Assembly: GCA_041687435.1 (NCBI GenBank)
Contig: JAWLBX010000009.1
Location: 86,171 to 150,170, forward strand
Length of the DNA: 64,000 nucleotides
DNA from: JACKII01 sp041687435
GTDB lineage: Bacteria; Pseudomonadota; Alphaproteobacteria; Bin95
Reading direction: 5' to 3'
Shown: piece after piece, positions 25,988 to 35,323 of the stretch
Position numbering within the stretch: the first letter of the stretch is position 1
Layout: every line of letters starts with the position of its first letter
Translations under genes and position numbers: made by a program
Notes under the pieces: generated by a model
The model's database searches: none
The model's input: the letters and a program-made list of their open reading frames with translations, nothing else
Told to the model about the DNA's origin: nothing

Positions 25988-27271
25988 ATGCCTGAAAGAA
26001 AACTAAGAATTAACGAAATATTCACACCAAACGATACTCCTTCAATTACTTATGTTGACAGGGAAGATTTAAAACTCGAACAAACCCTCAGGGCGCATTG
26101 TGAATTACCAAAGATGGTAGTGTCCGTTTCTGGCCCCTCTAAATCAGGCAAAACTGTCCTTATTAACAAGGTGTTAGATGAAAATCTCATCATTCCCGTG
26201 ATTGGCTCCGGTATCGGCGCTCCTGAAGACTTATGGATACGGGCTCTGCAATGGATGGAAATCCCTGCTACAGTCACAACTACTAAATCTTCATCGACCA
26301 GTATATCTGGGGGAGCTAAAGGTGGAGGCGAGGTTAGTTTGCTCGGGGTTGCCAAAGGTAACGCGCAAACACATATTGGCTCAGGTAAATCTTGGACTAG
26401 TACTAGTTCTGGCACATTCGAAAACAACGGCCTTACCAAGGTGATAGAAGAGATGGCTGGGAGTGAGTTCGTCATATTTTTAGATGATTTCCACTATATT
26501 GCGGAATCTCACCGCGAAGAAATCGGAAGGCAAATCAAAGTTGCCACAGACAACGGCGTTAAAATTATCACCGCATCTGTTCCACACAGAACCGATGATG
26601 TCGTGCGTAGCAATCCTGAACTTCGGGGGCGCGTTGCTGCCGTTGATGTGGGTTACTGGGAGCGGCGGCACCTTCAAATGATCGCTCGACAGGGTTTTAG
26701 TGAACTAAATATATATTTAGCGCCCGAGATAGAAAATAGACTTTGCGATGAAGCTATGGGATCGCCGCAATTAATGCAAACTATATGTTACTGTTTATGT
26801 AATGTTCTTCAAATTTACGAACCTTTTAGAGAAATAGAGAGCATTGAAATAAATGAGGAGAAAATATCTGAATCGCTTTTGATGACATCACAATTTACGG
26901 ATTTTTCAAAAATGCTTTCTTCTCTTCACGCAGGTCCTAAAACACGCGGTCAAGAAAGAAAAGAGCATAATTTAGTTGATGGATCTATGGGGGATGTATA
27001 TCGTGCAGTTTTACTTGCAATTTGCTCTGACCCTATCACTATGTCGTTCACTTATGATGACATTATAATGCGCGTAAGAACTGTTTGTGAGGGCGACAAT
27101 CCAGTTGGCTCAAGTGTAACATCGTGCCTAGAGCAGATGCACAAAATTTCAGATGGGCTCCAACCCGGGCGCCCCGTACTCGCTTGGGATGGCGATAATC
27201 TCGATATTACAGACCCATATTTTGCATTTTACCTGCGAAGCTCTGACAAACTGAAAAAGCTCGGCCATTAA
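25795..27271. mobile_element. AT-rich insertion carrying one orphan ATPase gene
   Basis: Composition shifts sharply from the GC-rich surroundings to AT-rich at about 25795 and back at about 27272, the end of the ATPase gene. Codons in the gene favour A and T in third positions, unlike its neighbours. No integrase, direct repeats or tRNA flank it, so the mechanism of arrival is unknown. The sharp edges and single-gene cargo point to horizontal acquisition. Confidence 0.55.
25988..27271 (+). CDS. Orphan AAA/STAND-like P-loop ATPase
   Basis: 427 residues. Walker A GPSKSGKT is at residues 49-56, Walker B FVIFLDDFHY at 161-170, and a sensor-like strand IITASVPHR follows at 193-201. An arginine in RTDDVVRSNPELRGR may act as the finger. 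Between the Walkers lies an unusual Gly/Ser/Thr-rich insert (about 98-143). The C-terminal third looks helical, ending in a possible winged-helix (TYDDIIMRVR ... LDITDPYFAFYLRSS). Many bacteria carry such a lone ATPase of unknown role; a defence or conflict role is only a guess. No clear Shine-Dalgarno precedes the ATG. It is alone on AT-rich DNA. Confidence 0.75.
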   Translation: MPERKLRINEIFTPNDTPSITYVDREDLKLEQTLRAHCELPKMVVSVSGPSKSGKTVLINKVLDENLIIPVIGSGIGAPEDLWIRALQWMEIPATVTTTKSSSTSISGGAKGGGEVSLLGVAKGNAQTHIGSGKSWTSTSSGTFENNGLTKVIEEMAGSEFVIFLDDFHYIAESHREEIGRQIKVATDNGVKIITASVPHRTDDVVRSNPELRGRVAAVDVGYWERRHLQMIARQGFSELNIYLAPEIENRLCDEAMGSPQLMQTICYCLCNVLQIYEPFREIESIEINEEKISESLLMTSQFTDFSKMLSSLHAGPKTRGQERKEHNLVDGSMGDVYRAVLLAICSDPITMSFTYDDIIMRVRTVCEGDNPVGSSVTSCLEQMHKISDGLQPGRPVLAWDGDNLDITDPYFAFYLRSSDKLKKLGH

Positions 27272-27332
27272 TCTGGTAGGCACGCTACCGCCCAGCCCAC
27301 AACCAACCCACCATGCCCCGGAGTCCCCGCCC

Positions 27333-28808
27333 ATGCGCGTCGTCATTGCCATGATGAAGCACGAGACCAACACCTTCTCGCCCGTGCCGACGCCGCTGGC
27401 GCGCTTTGCCTCCGGCCAGGCCGAGCCCTATCGGGGCGGGGAGGTGGTGGCGGCCTACAAGGGCACCAACTCGGCGCTGGCCGCGTTTCTGGACCTGGCG
27501 GCGGAAGCGGGGGCGGAGGTGGTGACGCCGATTGCGGCCTCGGCCCGGCCCTCCGGCCCGGTGGAGCAATCCGCCTACCAAGCCATGACGGATGCCATTT
27601 GTGAGGCGGTCGCCGCGGGCTGCGACGCCTGCCTGCTCGACCTGCACGGCGCCATGGTGACGGAGGAGTTGGAGGATGGCGAGGGCGCGCTGCTGCAGCG
27701 GCTGCGGGCGATCAACCCGGACCTGCCGATTGCCTGCGCCTTCGACATGCACACCAACCTCTACCCCGAAATCGTCGCGAACTGCACGACGCTGGCCGGC
27801 TACCAGACCTATCCGCACATCGACAATTACGAGACGGGGCTGCGCGCCGGCCGGCCGCTGTTCGCCATGCTGGCGGGCAAGGCCCGGCCGGTCACCGCCT
27901 GGGGCCAGAAGCCGATGCTCCCCCACGTCATGTGCCAGGGCACCGGCCGCTTCCCGAATAAGGATTTGCAGGCGCGCACCCGGGCGATGGAGGCAGAGCC
28001 GGATGTGCTTTGCGCCACCCTGTTCGTCGGCTTCCCACATGCGGATATCAGCCAGGCCGGCCTTTCCGCCGTGGTCGTGACCGATAACAACGCGGAAAAG
28101 GCCTGGGCCTATACGGAGGAGTTGCTGGAATTCGCCTGGCAGCACCGCGCCGACTGGGTCTACAAGATCGAGCCGCTGGAACAGTCGCTGGCCCGCGCGG
28201 CCCGGGTGACGGAAGGCCCGGTGGTGCTGCTGGATCACTACGACAACGCGGCCAGCGGCGGCACCATGGACACCATGACCGTGCTGGGCGGCATTCTGGA
28301 TGCCGGGCTGGAAAACGTGGCCGCCTTCGCGATCTGCGACCCGCGGGCGGTGCAGGAGATGATCGCGGCGGGCATCGGCAACCAGGTCACCGTCAGCCTG
28401 GGCGGCAAAATGTCGATGCCCTCGCTGGGCCTGCAAGGCCAGCCGCGCGAGGTGACGGGCCGGGTCAAGCTGATCCACAACGGCCAGTACCGGAACGAGG
28501 GGCCGGCGGGCACCGGCGTGCTGTTCGACCAGGGGCCGACCGTGGTGCTCGATACCGGCAAGGTGGAGATCGTCGTCATCAGCCGCCAGAACGAGCCGAA
28601 CGACCAGCAGGCGTTCAAGGCGTTGGGCATCGACCCGGCCAAAAAGACGTTCCTGATGCTGAAAAGCCGCGTCCACTGGCGCGCCGGCTTCGAGGCGATG
28701 GCGAAGGACGTGATCGAATGCGCCGGCACCGGCGTCTGCACGTCCGACTACGGGCAGCTGACCTTCGAGAAGGTGCGCCGGCCGATCTATCCGCTGGACG
28801 AGATGTAG
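27333..28808 (+). CDS. M81 family metallopeptidase (MlrC-like)
   Basis: 491 residues. It starts MRVVIAMMKHETNTFSP, the hallmark of the microcystinase C family. Metal-binding candidates are in HETNTF (near residue 10), DLHGAMVTEELEDGEG (near 106) and FDMHTNLYPEI (near 140). Both family halves are present. MlrC hydrolyses the linear peptide left after microcystin ring opening. Most homologues act on other small peptides or amides. It lies just upstream of a peptide-type ABC importer on the same strand, suggesting the two handle one imported peptide. The importer has its own sigma-54 promoter. Confidence 0.85.
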   Translation: MRVVIAMMKHETNTFSPVPTPLARFASGQAEPYRGGEVVAAYKGTNSALAAFLDLAAEAGAEVVTPIAASARPSGPVEQSAYQAMTDAICEAVAAGCDACLLDLHGAMVTEELEDGEGALLQRLRAINPDLPIACAFDMHTNLYPEIVANCTTLAGYQTYPHIDNYETGLRAGRPLFAMLAGKARPVTAWGQKPMLPHVMCQGTGRFPNKDLQARTRAMEAEPDVLCATLFVGFPHADISQAGLSAVVVTDNNAEKAWAYTEELLEFAWQHRADWVYKIEPLEQSLARAARVTEGPVVLLDHYDNAASGGTMDTMTVLGGILDAGLENVAAFAICDPRAVQEMIAAGIGNQVTVSLGGKMSMPSLGLQGQPREVTGRVKLIHNGQYRNEGPAGTGVLFDQGPTVVLDTGKVEIVVISRQNEPNDQQAFKALGIDPAKKTFLMLKSRVHWRAGFEAMAKDVIECAGTGVCTSDYGQLTFEKVRRPIYPLDEM

Positions 28809-28958
28809 GCGGCCGTGCGGGCTGTGGGGCTGGGCGCCTAGTTTTCGCGCCCTTTTCCCCGCCGGCTGCCCGCGAATGAGGCTTGCGCCATCATGCCGTG
28901 CCGGCGGTGACCGGCTGCATGCCCCGAATTTCTGGGGAAAATCGGCCCGCATGCCAAT

Positions 28959-28975
28959 TTGGCACGGCTATTGCT
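28959..28975 (+). promoter_or_regulatory. Sigma-54 (RpoN) promoter of the peptide ABC importer
   Basis: TTGGCACGGCTATTGCT matches the consensus YTGGCACGRNNNTTGCW at every fixed position, and the -24 GG and -12 GC are separated by exactly 10 bases. Transcription would start near 28986, about 110 bases before the binding-protein gene. A perfect dyad TGCCAA-T-TTGGCA (28952-28964) overlaps the -24 region. Transcription would need an enhancer-binding activator, not seen in this window. Confidence 0.72.
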
Positions 28976-29097
28976 TCTCGATATGTACGGTTTGGCAGTT
29001 GGAATCGCGGAGGGTCACGATTAGGCTCACCATTGTCGGCCGTCGCAGCGCTTTTTTGAGGCGCGGCGCAGGCATTGCATACAGGAGGCGACGACGT

Positions 29098-30612
29098 ATG
29101 GCTTTAAAGGCATGGAAAACGGCGATGCTGGCTGCCGCTGGCGCGGCGGTAGCAGGCTCCGCATTCGCGGGGAAGGAGGACGATACGCTGGTCTGGGTGA
29201 CCACGTTCGAGCCGCCGACCTATAATTATTACGACCAAACCTTGCGTGAAGGCGTGATCCTTTCCCGCAACATGTGGGACAGCCTTTATTGGCGCGATCT
29301 GGATACCGGCGAGTACGTCCCGCACCTGGCGACCAATATCGAATACGCCGATCCGAAAACCATCGACATCACGCTGCGCGAAGACATCACCTTCCACAAT
29401 GGTGAAAAGTTCGATGCGGATGACGTGGTCTTCACCTTGGAAATGGTGAACAACCCCGACAACAAGATGGTGAACCGAAACCCCACACGGTGGATTTCCC
29501 GCGTGGAGAAGACCGGCGAATACAGCGTCCGCCTGCACCTGGACGAGATTTTCGCGCCGGCGATCGAATACCTCTCCACCGCGGTGGTGATGTATCCGAA
29601 CGAATATTACCAGGAAGTCGGCAAGGACGGCTACGCCCGCGCGCCCATCGGCACCGGCCCTTACAAGGCAGTCGAAGTGGTGCCCGGATCGCGCTTGGTC
29701 ATGGAAAAGAACGAGGATTATTTCGGCGGCGGCAAGGGCCAGCCGAACATTGGCAAGATCGTCGTCCGTTATATTCCGGAGGCCAACACCCAGATCGCCG
29801 AGTTGCTGTCCGACAATGCAGATTTGATCTGGCGTCTGTCGAAGGAGCAGGGTGACAACCTCAAGCGCGCCGGCGATGTGAACGTCGTTGCGGGTGAGAC
29901 GATGCGGGTTGGCTATCTGCAGTTCGACAGTTCCGGCAGCAGCGGCGAACACCCGCTCACCAACGTGAAAGTGCGCCAGGCGATCAGCCATGCCATAGAC
30001 CGGAAAGCCATTGTCGATAATCTGTTCGGCGGCGGCCAGGTGATCCATCTGGCCTGCTATCCCAGCCAGTTCGGCTGCGAGTCGCCGGATGCGCCGGAAT
30101 ACGACTACAACCCGGAAAAGGCCAAGGAACTGCTGGCGGAAGCCGGCTATCCGGATGGCGTTGAGGTCGATTTCTACGCCTACCGCGACCGCCCGGTGGC
30201 GGAAGCGATGATGGGCTTCATGGCCAAGGTCGGCATCAAGGCGAACCTGCAATGGATGCAGTATTCCGCCTTGCGCGACAAAGTGCGGAACGATGAGGTT
30301 CCCTTCAGCTTCATGACCTGGGGCTCCAGCTCGGTCAGTGACATCGCAAACATCACTGCCTATTTCTTTGATGGCCGGGCGGATGACACTGCGCTCGATC
30401 CGGAGGTGAAGGCGTTGCTGGATGCGGGCGGCGGCACCATCGTTCCAGAAGAACGGCTGTTGCATTACCGCGAGGCGTTGAAGCTGATCGCCGAGCGGGC
30501 GCACTGGCTGCCGCTTTGGAGCTATGCCTACATCTATGCGATGAACACCGAACTGGACTTCCAGACCACTCCGGATGAGATCCTGCATCTCTATCGGGCG
30601 AAGTGGAAGTAG
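29098..30612 (+). CDS. Peptide/nickel-type ABC transporter substrate-binding protein
   Basis: 504 residues from ATG 29098, preceded by AGGAGG (29083-29088). A signal peptide ends at about residue 24 (SAFA-GKEDD). The mature protein is a family 5 (DppA/OppA-like) binding protein: ITLREDITFHNGEKFDADDV, APIGTGPYKAVEVVPGS, VRQAISHAIDRKAIVDNLF, and the family's C-terminal ELL-like segments. It would deliver di- or oligopeptides (or a nickel-histidine complex) to the permeases encoded downstream. The ligand cannot be read. It is the first gene of the five-gene importer operon. Confidence 0.9.
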   Translation: MALKAWKTAMLAAAGAAVAGSAFAGKEDDTLVWVTTFEPPTYNYYDQTLREGVILSRNMWDSLYWRDLDTGEYVPHLATNIEYADPKTIDITLREDITFHNGEKFDADDVVFTLEMVNNPDNKMVNRNPTRWISRVEKTGEYSVRLHLDEIFAPAIEYLSTAVVMYPNEYYQEVGKDGYARAPIGTGPYKAVEVVPGSRLVMEKNEDYFGGGKGQPNIGKIVVRYIPEANTQIAELLSDNADLIWRLSKEQGDNLKRAGDVNVVAGETMRVGYLQFDSSGSSGEHPLTNVKVRQAISHAIDRKAIVDNLFGGGQVIHLACYPSQFGCESPDAPEYDYNPEKAKELLAEAGYPDGVEVDFYAYRDRPVAEAMMGFMAKVGIKANLQWMQYSALRDKVRNDEVPFSFMTWGSSSVSDIANITAYFFDGRADDTALDPEVKALLDAGGGTIVPEERLLHYREALKLIAERAHWLPLWSYAYIYAMNTELDFQTTPDEILHLYRAKWK

Positions 30613-30700
30613 GATCAGCCAAGGGCGGGCTTGCCATCGGGCGGGTCCGCCGTTTATTGCGGGGCGGCACCCCGCCGCCCCGACTTGAGGACAGGCTCCC

Positions 30701-31618
30701 ATGTTGAATTTTGCCCTGCGCCGCCTGCTTCTGGCTTGTCTGGTGGCGCTGACGGTCTCGGTAATCGCCTTCTTCCTGGTCCGTGTATCTGGAGACATGG
30801 CGATTGCACTGGCCGGCGAATCGGCAAGCGCGGAAGACATTGCCGAAATCCGGGAGGCTTATGGCCTCGATCGGCCGATTATCGTTCAATATGCGGATTG
30901 GCTGGGCAAGGCCTTGCAGGGAGATTTCGGCGAATCCCTGTTTTTCCCGGAAACCGTTTGGGAACTCGTCGCGACCCGCCTGCCGGTGACACTGCGGCTG
31001 GCGATGGCTGGGCTTGTCCTCTCGCTATTGATCGGCGTTCCGTTCGGTGTGATTGCGGCGCTGCGGCCCAACTCCTGGATCGACCGGCTGGCGATGACCA
31101 TCGCCGTGGCCGGGCAGGCCATTCCCAGCTTCTGGATGGGTTTGATGTTGATGGTGCTGTTCGGGCTGTTCCTGCGATGGACGCCGATCAGCGGCGACGA
31201 TACATGGGTACACTTTATTCTGCCCGCGGTAACGCTCGGCTATTATTCGACACCGCCGATCATGCGCCTGACCCGGTCCGGCATGCTGGAGGTGTTGCAG
31301 GCGGATTACATCCGCACCGCCTATGCCAAGGGGCTGCGGCCTATGCCGGTGCTGTTCAAGCACGCGCTGCGCAATGCGGTTATCCCGGTGGTGGCGCTGG
31401 CTTCCGTGCAGTTCGGGCATATGCTTTCCGGCGCTATTGTCATCGAGTCGGTATTTGCGATGCAGGGCATCGGCTATCTGGCCTGGGAATCGATCCTGCG
31501 GAAGGATATTGCGGTTATTCAGGCGATCCTGTTGATCGTCTGCCTGTTCTATGTGTTCCTGACCGTACTATCCGACCTGCTGAACGCGTGGCTCGACCCC
31601 CGCATCCGTGTGAATTAA
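30701..31618 (+). CDS. Dipeptide-type ABC permease (DppB-like)
   Basis: 305 residues with about six transmembrane helices (LLACLVALTVSVIAFFLV, AMAGLVLSLLIGVPFGVIAA and others). The cytoplasmic EAA loop, which contacts the ATPases, is YIRTAYAKGLRPMPVLFKHA near residue 205. The N-terminal signature resembles DppB. It pairs with the DppC-like permease encoded 19 bases downstream to form the inner-membrane channel. The 88-nt gap after the binding-protein gene contains no clear terminator. Confidence 0.9.
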   Translation: MLNFALRRLLLACLVALTVSVIAFFLVRVSGDMAIALAGESASAEDIAEIREAYGLDRPIIVQYADWLGKALQGDFGESLFFPETVWELVATRLPVTLRLAMAGLVLSLLIGVPFGVIAALRPNSWIDRLAMTIAVAGQAIPSFWMGLMLMVLFGLFLRWTPISGDDTWVHFILPAVTLGYYSTPPIMRLTRSGMLEVLQADYIRTAYAKGLRPMPVLFKHALRNAVIPVVALASVQFGHMLSGAIVIESVFAMQGIGYLAWESILRKDIAVIQAILLIVCLFYVFLTVLSDLLNAWLDPRIRVN

Positions 31619-31637
31619 GGGAGGCCATGCAGCAGCC

Positions 31638-32567
31638 ATGACCGACGCCACCGCTTCACGTTCGATAGACACCCCTGGCGGGCCGCTCGACCCCGCCCGT
31701 GCCTTGGGGCCAAGCCCGACGGCACGCTTTTTCCGCCGGATGCGCGGCCACACCTCGGTTATGTTCGGCGGCAGCGTGCTGTTGCTGATCATTGCCGTGG
31801 CGGTTTTTGCGCCGCTGATCGCGCCGCACGACCCCTATGAGCAGGATCTGTTCAAGCGCCTGTTGCCGCCCTTCTGGATGGAAGGGGCCAATCCGGCGCA
31901 CCTGCTGGGCACCGACAATCTGGGCCGCGATTACCTGAGCCGGCTGATCTACGGCGCCCAAATATCGCTTATGATCGGCATATGTACCGCCGTGCTGTCC
32001 GGCATTATCGGCACGGCGCTTGGCGTCACCGCCGGCTATTTCGGCGGCAAGGTTGATGCTGTCATCACCTTCATCATCACGACCCGGCTATCCATGCCGA
32101 TCGTGCTGGTGGCGCTGGCCATTGTCGCCCTGGTGGGCGGTTCGCTGGAAGCCGTCATCCTGGTGCTGGGTCTGTTGTTGTGGGATCGCTACGCGGTTGT
32201 CATGCGCAGCGCGACCCAGCAGGCACGCAGCATGGACTATGTTTCTGCCGCCCGTGCCATCGGTTGCCCGACCTGGCGCATTGTGCTGTCGGAGATCATG
32301 CCGAATGTCATCAACAACCTGATCGTCATTGCGACCTTCGAAATTGCGCACGCGATTCTGTTGGAAGCGGCGCTTTCCTTCCTCGGCCTTGGCGTGCAGC
32401 CGCCGGCGCCTTCCTGGGGGCTGATGATTGCGGAAGGCAAGGAATTCCTGCTGTTCGACCCCTGGGTCATCACCATACCCGGCATCGCGCTTTCGATCCT
32501 GGTGCTGGCCGTCAACATGTTGGGCGATGGCATTCGCGATGTCAGCGCCCCCGAAAACCGCAGTTAA
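31638..32567 (+). CDS. Dipeptide-type ABC permease (DppC-like)
   Basis: 309 residues. A soluble N-terminus of about 35 residues precedes a helix (VMFGGSVLLLIIAVAVFAPL), then HDPYEQDLFKRLLPP and HLLGTDNLGRDYLSRLIYGA, a strong DppC/OppC signature. The EAA loop is SMDYVSAARAIGCPTWRIVL. Five more helices follow. It is the second membrane subunit of the importer, and its stop is 18 bases before the first ATPase gene. Confidence 0.92.
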   Translation: MTDATASRSIDTPGGPLDPARALGPSPTARFFRRMRGHTSVMFGGSVLLLIIAVAVFAPLIAPHDPYEQDLFKRLLPPFWMEGANPAHLLGTDNLGRDYLSRLIYGAQISLMIGICTAVLSGIIGTALGVTAGYFGGKVDAVITFIITTRLSMPIVLVALAIVALVGGSLEAVILVLGLLLWDRYAVVMRSATQQARSMDYVSAARAIGCPTWRIVLSEIMPNVINNLIVIATFEIAHAILLEAALSFLGLGVQPPAPSWGLMIAEGKEFLLFDPWVITIPGIALSILVLAVNMLGDGIRDVSAPENRS

Positions 32568-32585
32568 ACGAGGAGCCTTCGCATC

Positions 32586-33590
32586 GTGAGCGCATTGCTG
32601 GAGGTCCAGGACCTGACCGTCGATATTCCGCTGAGCGAGGGAGTGCTGCATCCCGTGCGCGGCATCTCCTTCTCCGTTGACCGTGGCGAGACCGTTTGCA
32701 TTGTGGGGGAGAGCGGTTGCGGCAAGTCGCTGACATCGCTCGCCATCATGGGGCTGTTGCCAAAGCGGGCAGATCGCAAGGCCAAGGTGCTGCGCATCGG
32801 CGACCTCGATATCTCCGCGGCCAGCCAGCGGGAGATGGCGCACGTGCGCGGCAACCGCATGGCGATGATCTTTCAGGAGCCGATGACCAGCCTGAACCCG
32901 GCCTACACGATCGGCAACCAGCTGGAGGAGGCGCTGTTGCAGCACCGCAACGTGCCGCGGCAGGAGGCACGGGAGCGGGCGATCTATCTGCTGGAGAAGG
33001 TGGGCATCACCGGTGCTGCCGGTCGGTTGCGGCAGTATCCGCACCAACTTTCCGGCGGCCTGCGCCAGCGGGTGATGATCGCCATGGCGCTGATGTGCGG
33101 GCCGGACCTCATCATCGCGGACGAGCCGACGACGGCGCTGGACGTCACCATTCAGGCGCAAATCCTGCTGTTGCTGGCGGAGCTGCAGCGCGAGTTTGAG
33201 ATGGGGCTGCTATTGATCACGCACGACCTGGGCGTGGTCGCCCGCGTGGCTGACCGGGTGGCAGTGATGTATGCCGGCCAGATTGTCGAGCAGGGCACGG
33301 CGCAGGAAGTGTTCGAGCGGCCTTTGCACCCCTACACGCGCGGGCTAATGGACTGTATCCCGATTCCGGGCAAGACCAAGCGTGGCGGGCATCTGGGTTC
33401 GATCCCGGGCCTCGTGCCTTCGCTGATCGGCGATATGAGCGGTTGCGCCTTCCGTGACCGCTGCGTTTATGCCCGCAGCGAATGCGCCAGCTATGACGAG
33501 ATGCGCGACCTTGGTGGCCGCCGTGCCTACCGTTGCATCATGACACCGGAGGAAGCGGAAGCTGCCGGCCAGCAGGAGCAAGCGGCATGA
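32586..33590 (+). CDS. Dipeptide-type ABC ATP-binding protein (DppD-like)
   Basis: 334 residues with a GTG start. Walker A GESGCGKS (near residue 42), signature QLSGGLRQRVMIAMAL, Walker B LIIADEPTTALDVT and switch ITHDLGVV are all intact. The C-terminal Oligo_HPN region (MSGCAFRDRCVYARSECAS) has cysteines that in DppD-type proteins often bind an Fe-S cluster. It energises import together with the DppF-like partner, with which it overlaps by 4 nt (ATGA). Confidence 0.9.
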   Translation: MSALLEVQDLTVDIPLSEGVLHPVRGISFSVDRGETVCIVGESGCGKSLTSLAIMGLLPKRADRKAKVLRIGDLDISAASQREMAHVRGNRMAMIFQEPMTSLNPAYTIGNQLEEALLQHRNVPRQEARERAIYLLEKVGITGAAGRLRQYPHQLSGGLRQRVMIAMALMCGPDLIIADEPTTALDVTIQAQILLLLAELQREFEMGLLLITHDLGVVARVADRVAVMYAGQIVEQGTAQEVFERPLHPYTRGLMDCIPIPGKTKRGGHLGSIPGLVPSLIGDMSGCAFRDRCVYARSECASYDEMRDLGGRRAYRCIMTPEEAEAAGQQEQAA

Positions 33591-34558
33591 GCACGATCCT
33601 CGAAACCCGCGACGTCCGCTGCACTTTCCAAGTGGGTGGCGGCTTCATGGCGAAGAAGCGGCCACTGCATGCGGTGAACGGTGTCTCGCTGAAGGTGGAG
33701 AAGGGCTCTGTCCTTGGTCTGGTTGGCGAAAGCGGCTGCGGCAAGAGCACGATGGCGAAGATGCTGTTGGGTTTGCAGGATCCGACCGGTGGCGAAGTGC
33801 TGTTCGACGGCGAGCCGCTGACCGCGATGGACCGGCTGTCGCGCGCCCGTCGGGTGCAGCCGATTTTCCAGGACCCCTATTCCTCGCTGAACCCGCGCAA
33901 GTCGATCGAGGACATCGTGACCTTGCCGCTGCGGGTTCACAAGGTCGGCGGCCCGGCGGAATGGCGCGCGCGCGCGGCGGAGATGATGGACCTGGTTGGC
34001 CTGTCGCGACGCTATCTTGGCAGCTATCCAAGCCAGCTTTCGGGTGGCCAACGCCAGCGCGTCGCCATTGCCCGCGCGTTGGCGATGAAGCCGGAAGTGG
34101 TGATCTGCGACGAGCCGACCTCGGCGCTGGACGTTTCCGTGCAGTCGCAAATCCTCAACCTGCTGATCGACCTGCGCAAGGAACTGGGGCTGACCTATGT
34201 TCTGATCAGCCACAACCTGGCGGTGGTGGAGCATATCGCCAGCCGGGTCGCGGTGATGTATCTGGGCAGGATTGTCGAGGAAAAGGATACGGAAGAGCTG
34301 TTCGGCAAGCCCGAGCACCCCTACACCCAGGCGCTGCTGGCGAGCGTTCTGACGCCGGAGCCGGGCAAGGGTGTGCCCGATACCCAGTTGGGCGCCGTGT
34401 TCCCGAATCCGCTCGACCCGCCGCCGGGCTGTATGTTCCACCCGCGCTGCGCCCACGCCATGCCGAAGTGCTCCGAGGTTCCGCCGTGGCCGATTCCGTC
34501 GGGCAATGGCTATGTGGAATGCCACCTCTACGATAAGGCGGCTGAGAAGGCTGCCTGA
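33587..34558 (+). CDS. Dipeptide-type ABC ATP-binding protein (DppF-like)
   Basis: 323 residues. Walker A GESGCGKST, signature LSGGQRQRVAIARAL, Walker B VVICDEPTSALDVS. The C-terminus has PGCMFHPRCAHAMPKCSEV, the Oligo_HPN region. The start overlaps the DppD-like stop (ATGA), so translation is coupled. It completes the A-B-C-D-F importer. No strong terminator is visible in the 42-nt convergent gap to mtgA. Confidence 0.9.
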   Translation: MSTILETRDVRCTFQVGGGFMAKKRPLHAVNGVSLKVEKGSVLGLVGESGCGKSTMAKMLLGLQDPTGGEVLFDGEPLTAMDRLSRARRVQPIFQDPYSSLNPRKSIEDIVTLPLRVHKVGGPAEWRARAAEMMDLVGLSRRYLGSYPSQLSGGQRQRVAIARALAMKPEVVICDEPTSALDVSVQSQILNLLIDLRKELGLTYVLISHNLAVVEHIASRVAVMYLGRIVEEKDTEELFGKPEHPYTQALLASVLTPEPGKGVPDTQLGAVFPNPLDPPPGCMFHPRCAHAMPKCSEVPPWPIPSGNGYVECHLYDKAAEKAA

Positions 34559-34600
34559 CGGGAAGGCTGGCAGCGCACGGCCTGTTTGCCCCCGCCCCCA

Positions 34601-35278
34601 TCAGCCCGGTTTGATGCAGTCCAGCAGCGGGCCCAATTGGCCGACGCGCCGCCAGACAACCCGGGCCTTGTCGCGGACATGCGGGCCCGGCTGCGCTGCC
34701 GAGCGGCCCCGTGGATTGGGCAGGATGCTGGCGAGTAGCGCCGATTCATCGGAGGAGAGTTGGGCCGCCCGCTTGGCAAAATAGCGCTGCGCCGCGGCTT
34801 CCGCGCCGTAAACGCCGGCATCGAATTCCGCAATGTTCAGGTACACCTCCAGAATCCGCCGCTTTGGCCAGAGCGTCTCCAACATCAGCGCCAGGTAGGC
34901 CTCCAGCCCCTTGCGCACCAGGTCGCGGCCGGGCCAGAGGAAAAGGTTCTTCGCTGTTTGCTGTGTGATCGTGCTTGCGCCGCGCAGCCGTCCGCCGGCG
35001 CGATAGACTGTCCAGGCCTCCCGGATGGCGCCGAAGTCGAGGCCGTAATGCTGGCAGAACAGGTTATCCTCCGCAGCGAGGACGGCGGCCGGCAGGCTGG
35101 GCGCAATCGCATCCAGCGGTCGCCAGCTACGGTTCAACTCCTCGCCCTCTGCCATGCGGATTACCATCAGCGGTGTTACCGGCGGCGGAACGAACCGGTA
35201 GAGCAGCGTCAGGGTCAACGGCACCAGAACGCCAGCAATTAGCACCAACGCCAACACTCGCCGCAGCAGCCACCTCAC
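34601..35278 (-). CDS. mtgA: Monofunctional peptidoglycan transglycosylase
   Basis: 225 residues. One N-terminal transmembrane helix (VLALVLIAGVLVPLTLTLLY) is followed by a GT51 domain. Motifs are AAEDNLFCQHYGLDFGAI (catalytic Glu), GASTITQQTAKNLFLWPGR and KRRILEVYLNIAEFDAGVYG. It polymerises lipid II glycan strands on the periplasmic side without transpeptidase activity. It is convergent with the peptide importer and stands alone, 45 bases from the EthD gene. Confidence 0.92.
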   Translation of the reverse strand: MRWLLRRVLALVLIAGVLVPLTLTLLYRFVPPPVTPLMVIRMAEGEELNRSWRPLDAIAPSLPAAVLAAEDNLFCQHYGLDFGAIREAWTVYRAGGRLRGASTITQQTAKNLFLWPGRDLVRKGLEAYLALMLETLWPKRRILEVYLNIAEFDAGVYGAEAAAQRYFAKRAAQLSSDESALLASILPNPRGRSAAQPGPHVRDKARVVWRRVGQLGPLLDCIKPG

Positions 35279-35323
35279 GGCAACCGGGTCTCATCTGGGA
35301 TTGGGAATGTTTGCACGGTACGG

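Noticed and set aside
27285..28952. Minus-strand open frame over the M81 peptidase gene
   Set aside because: Antisense shadow of a well-supported gene; rich in His and Arg, no recognisable domain.
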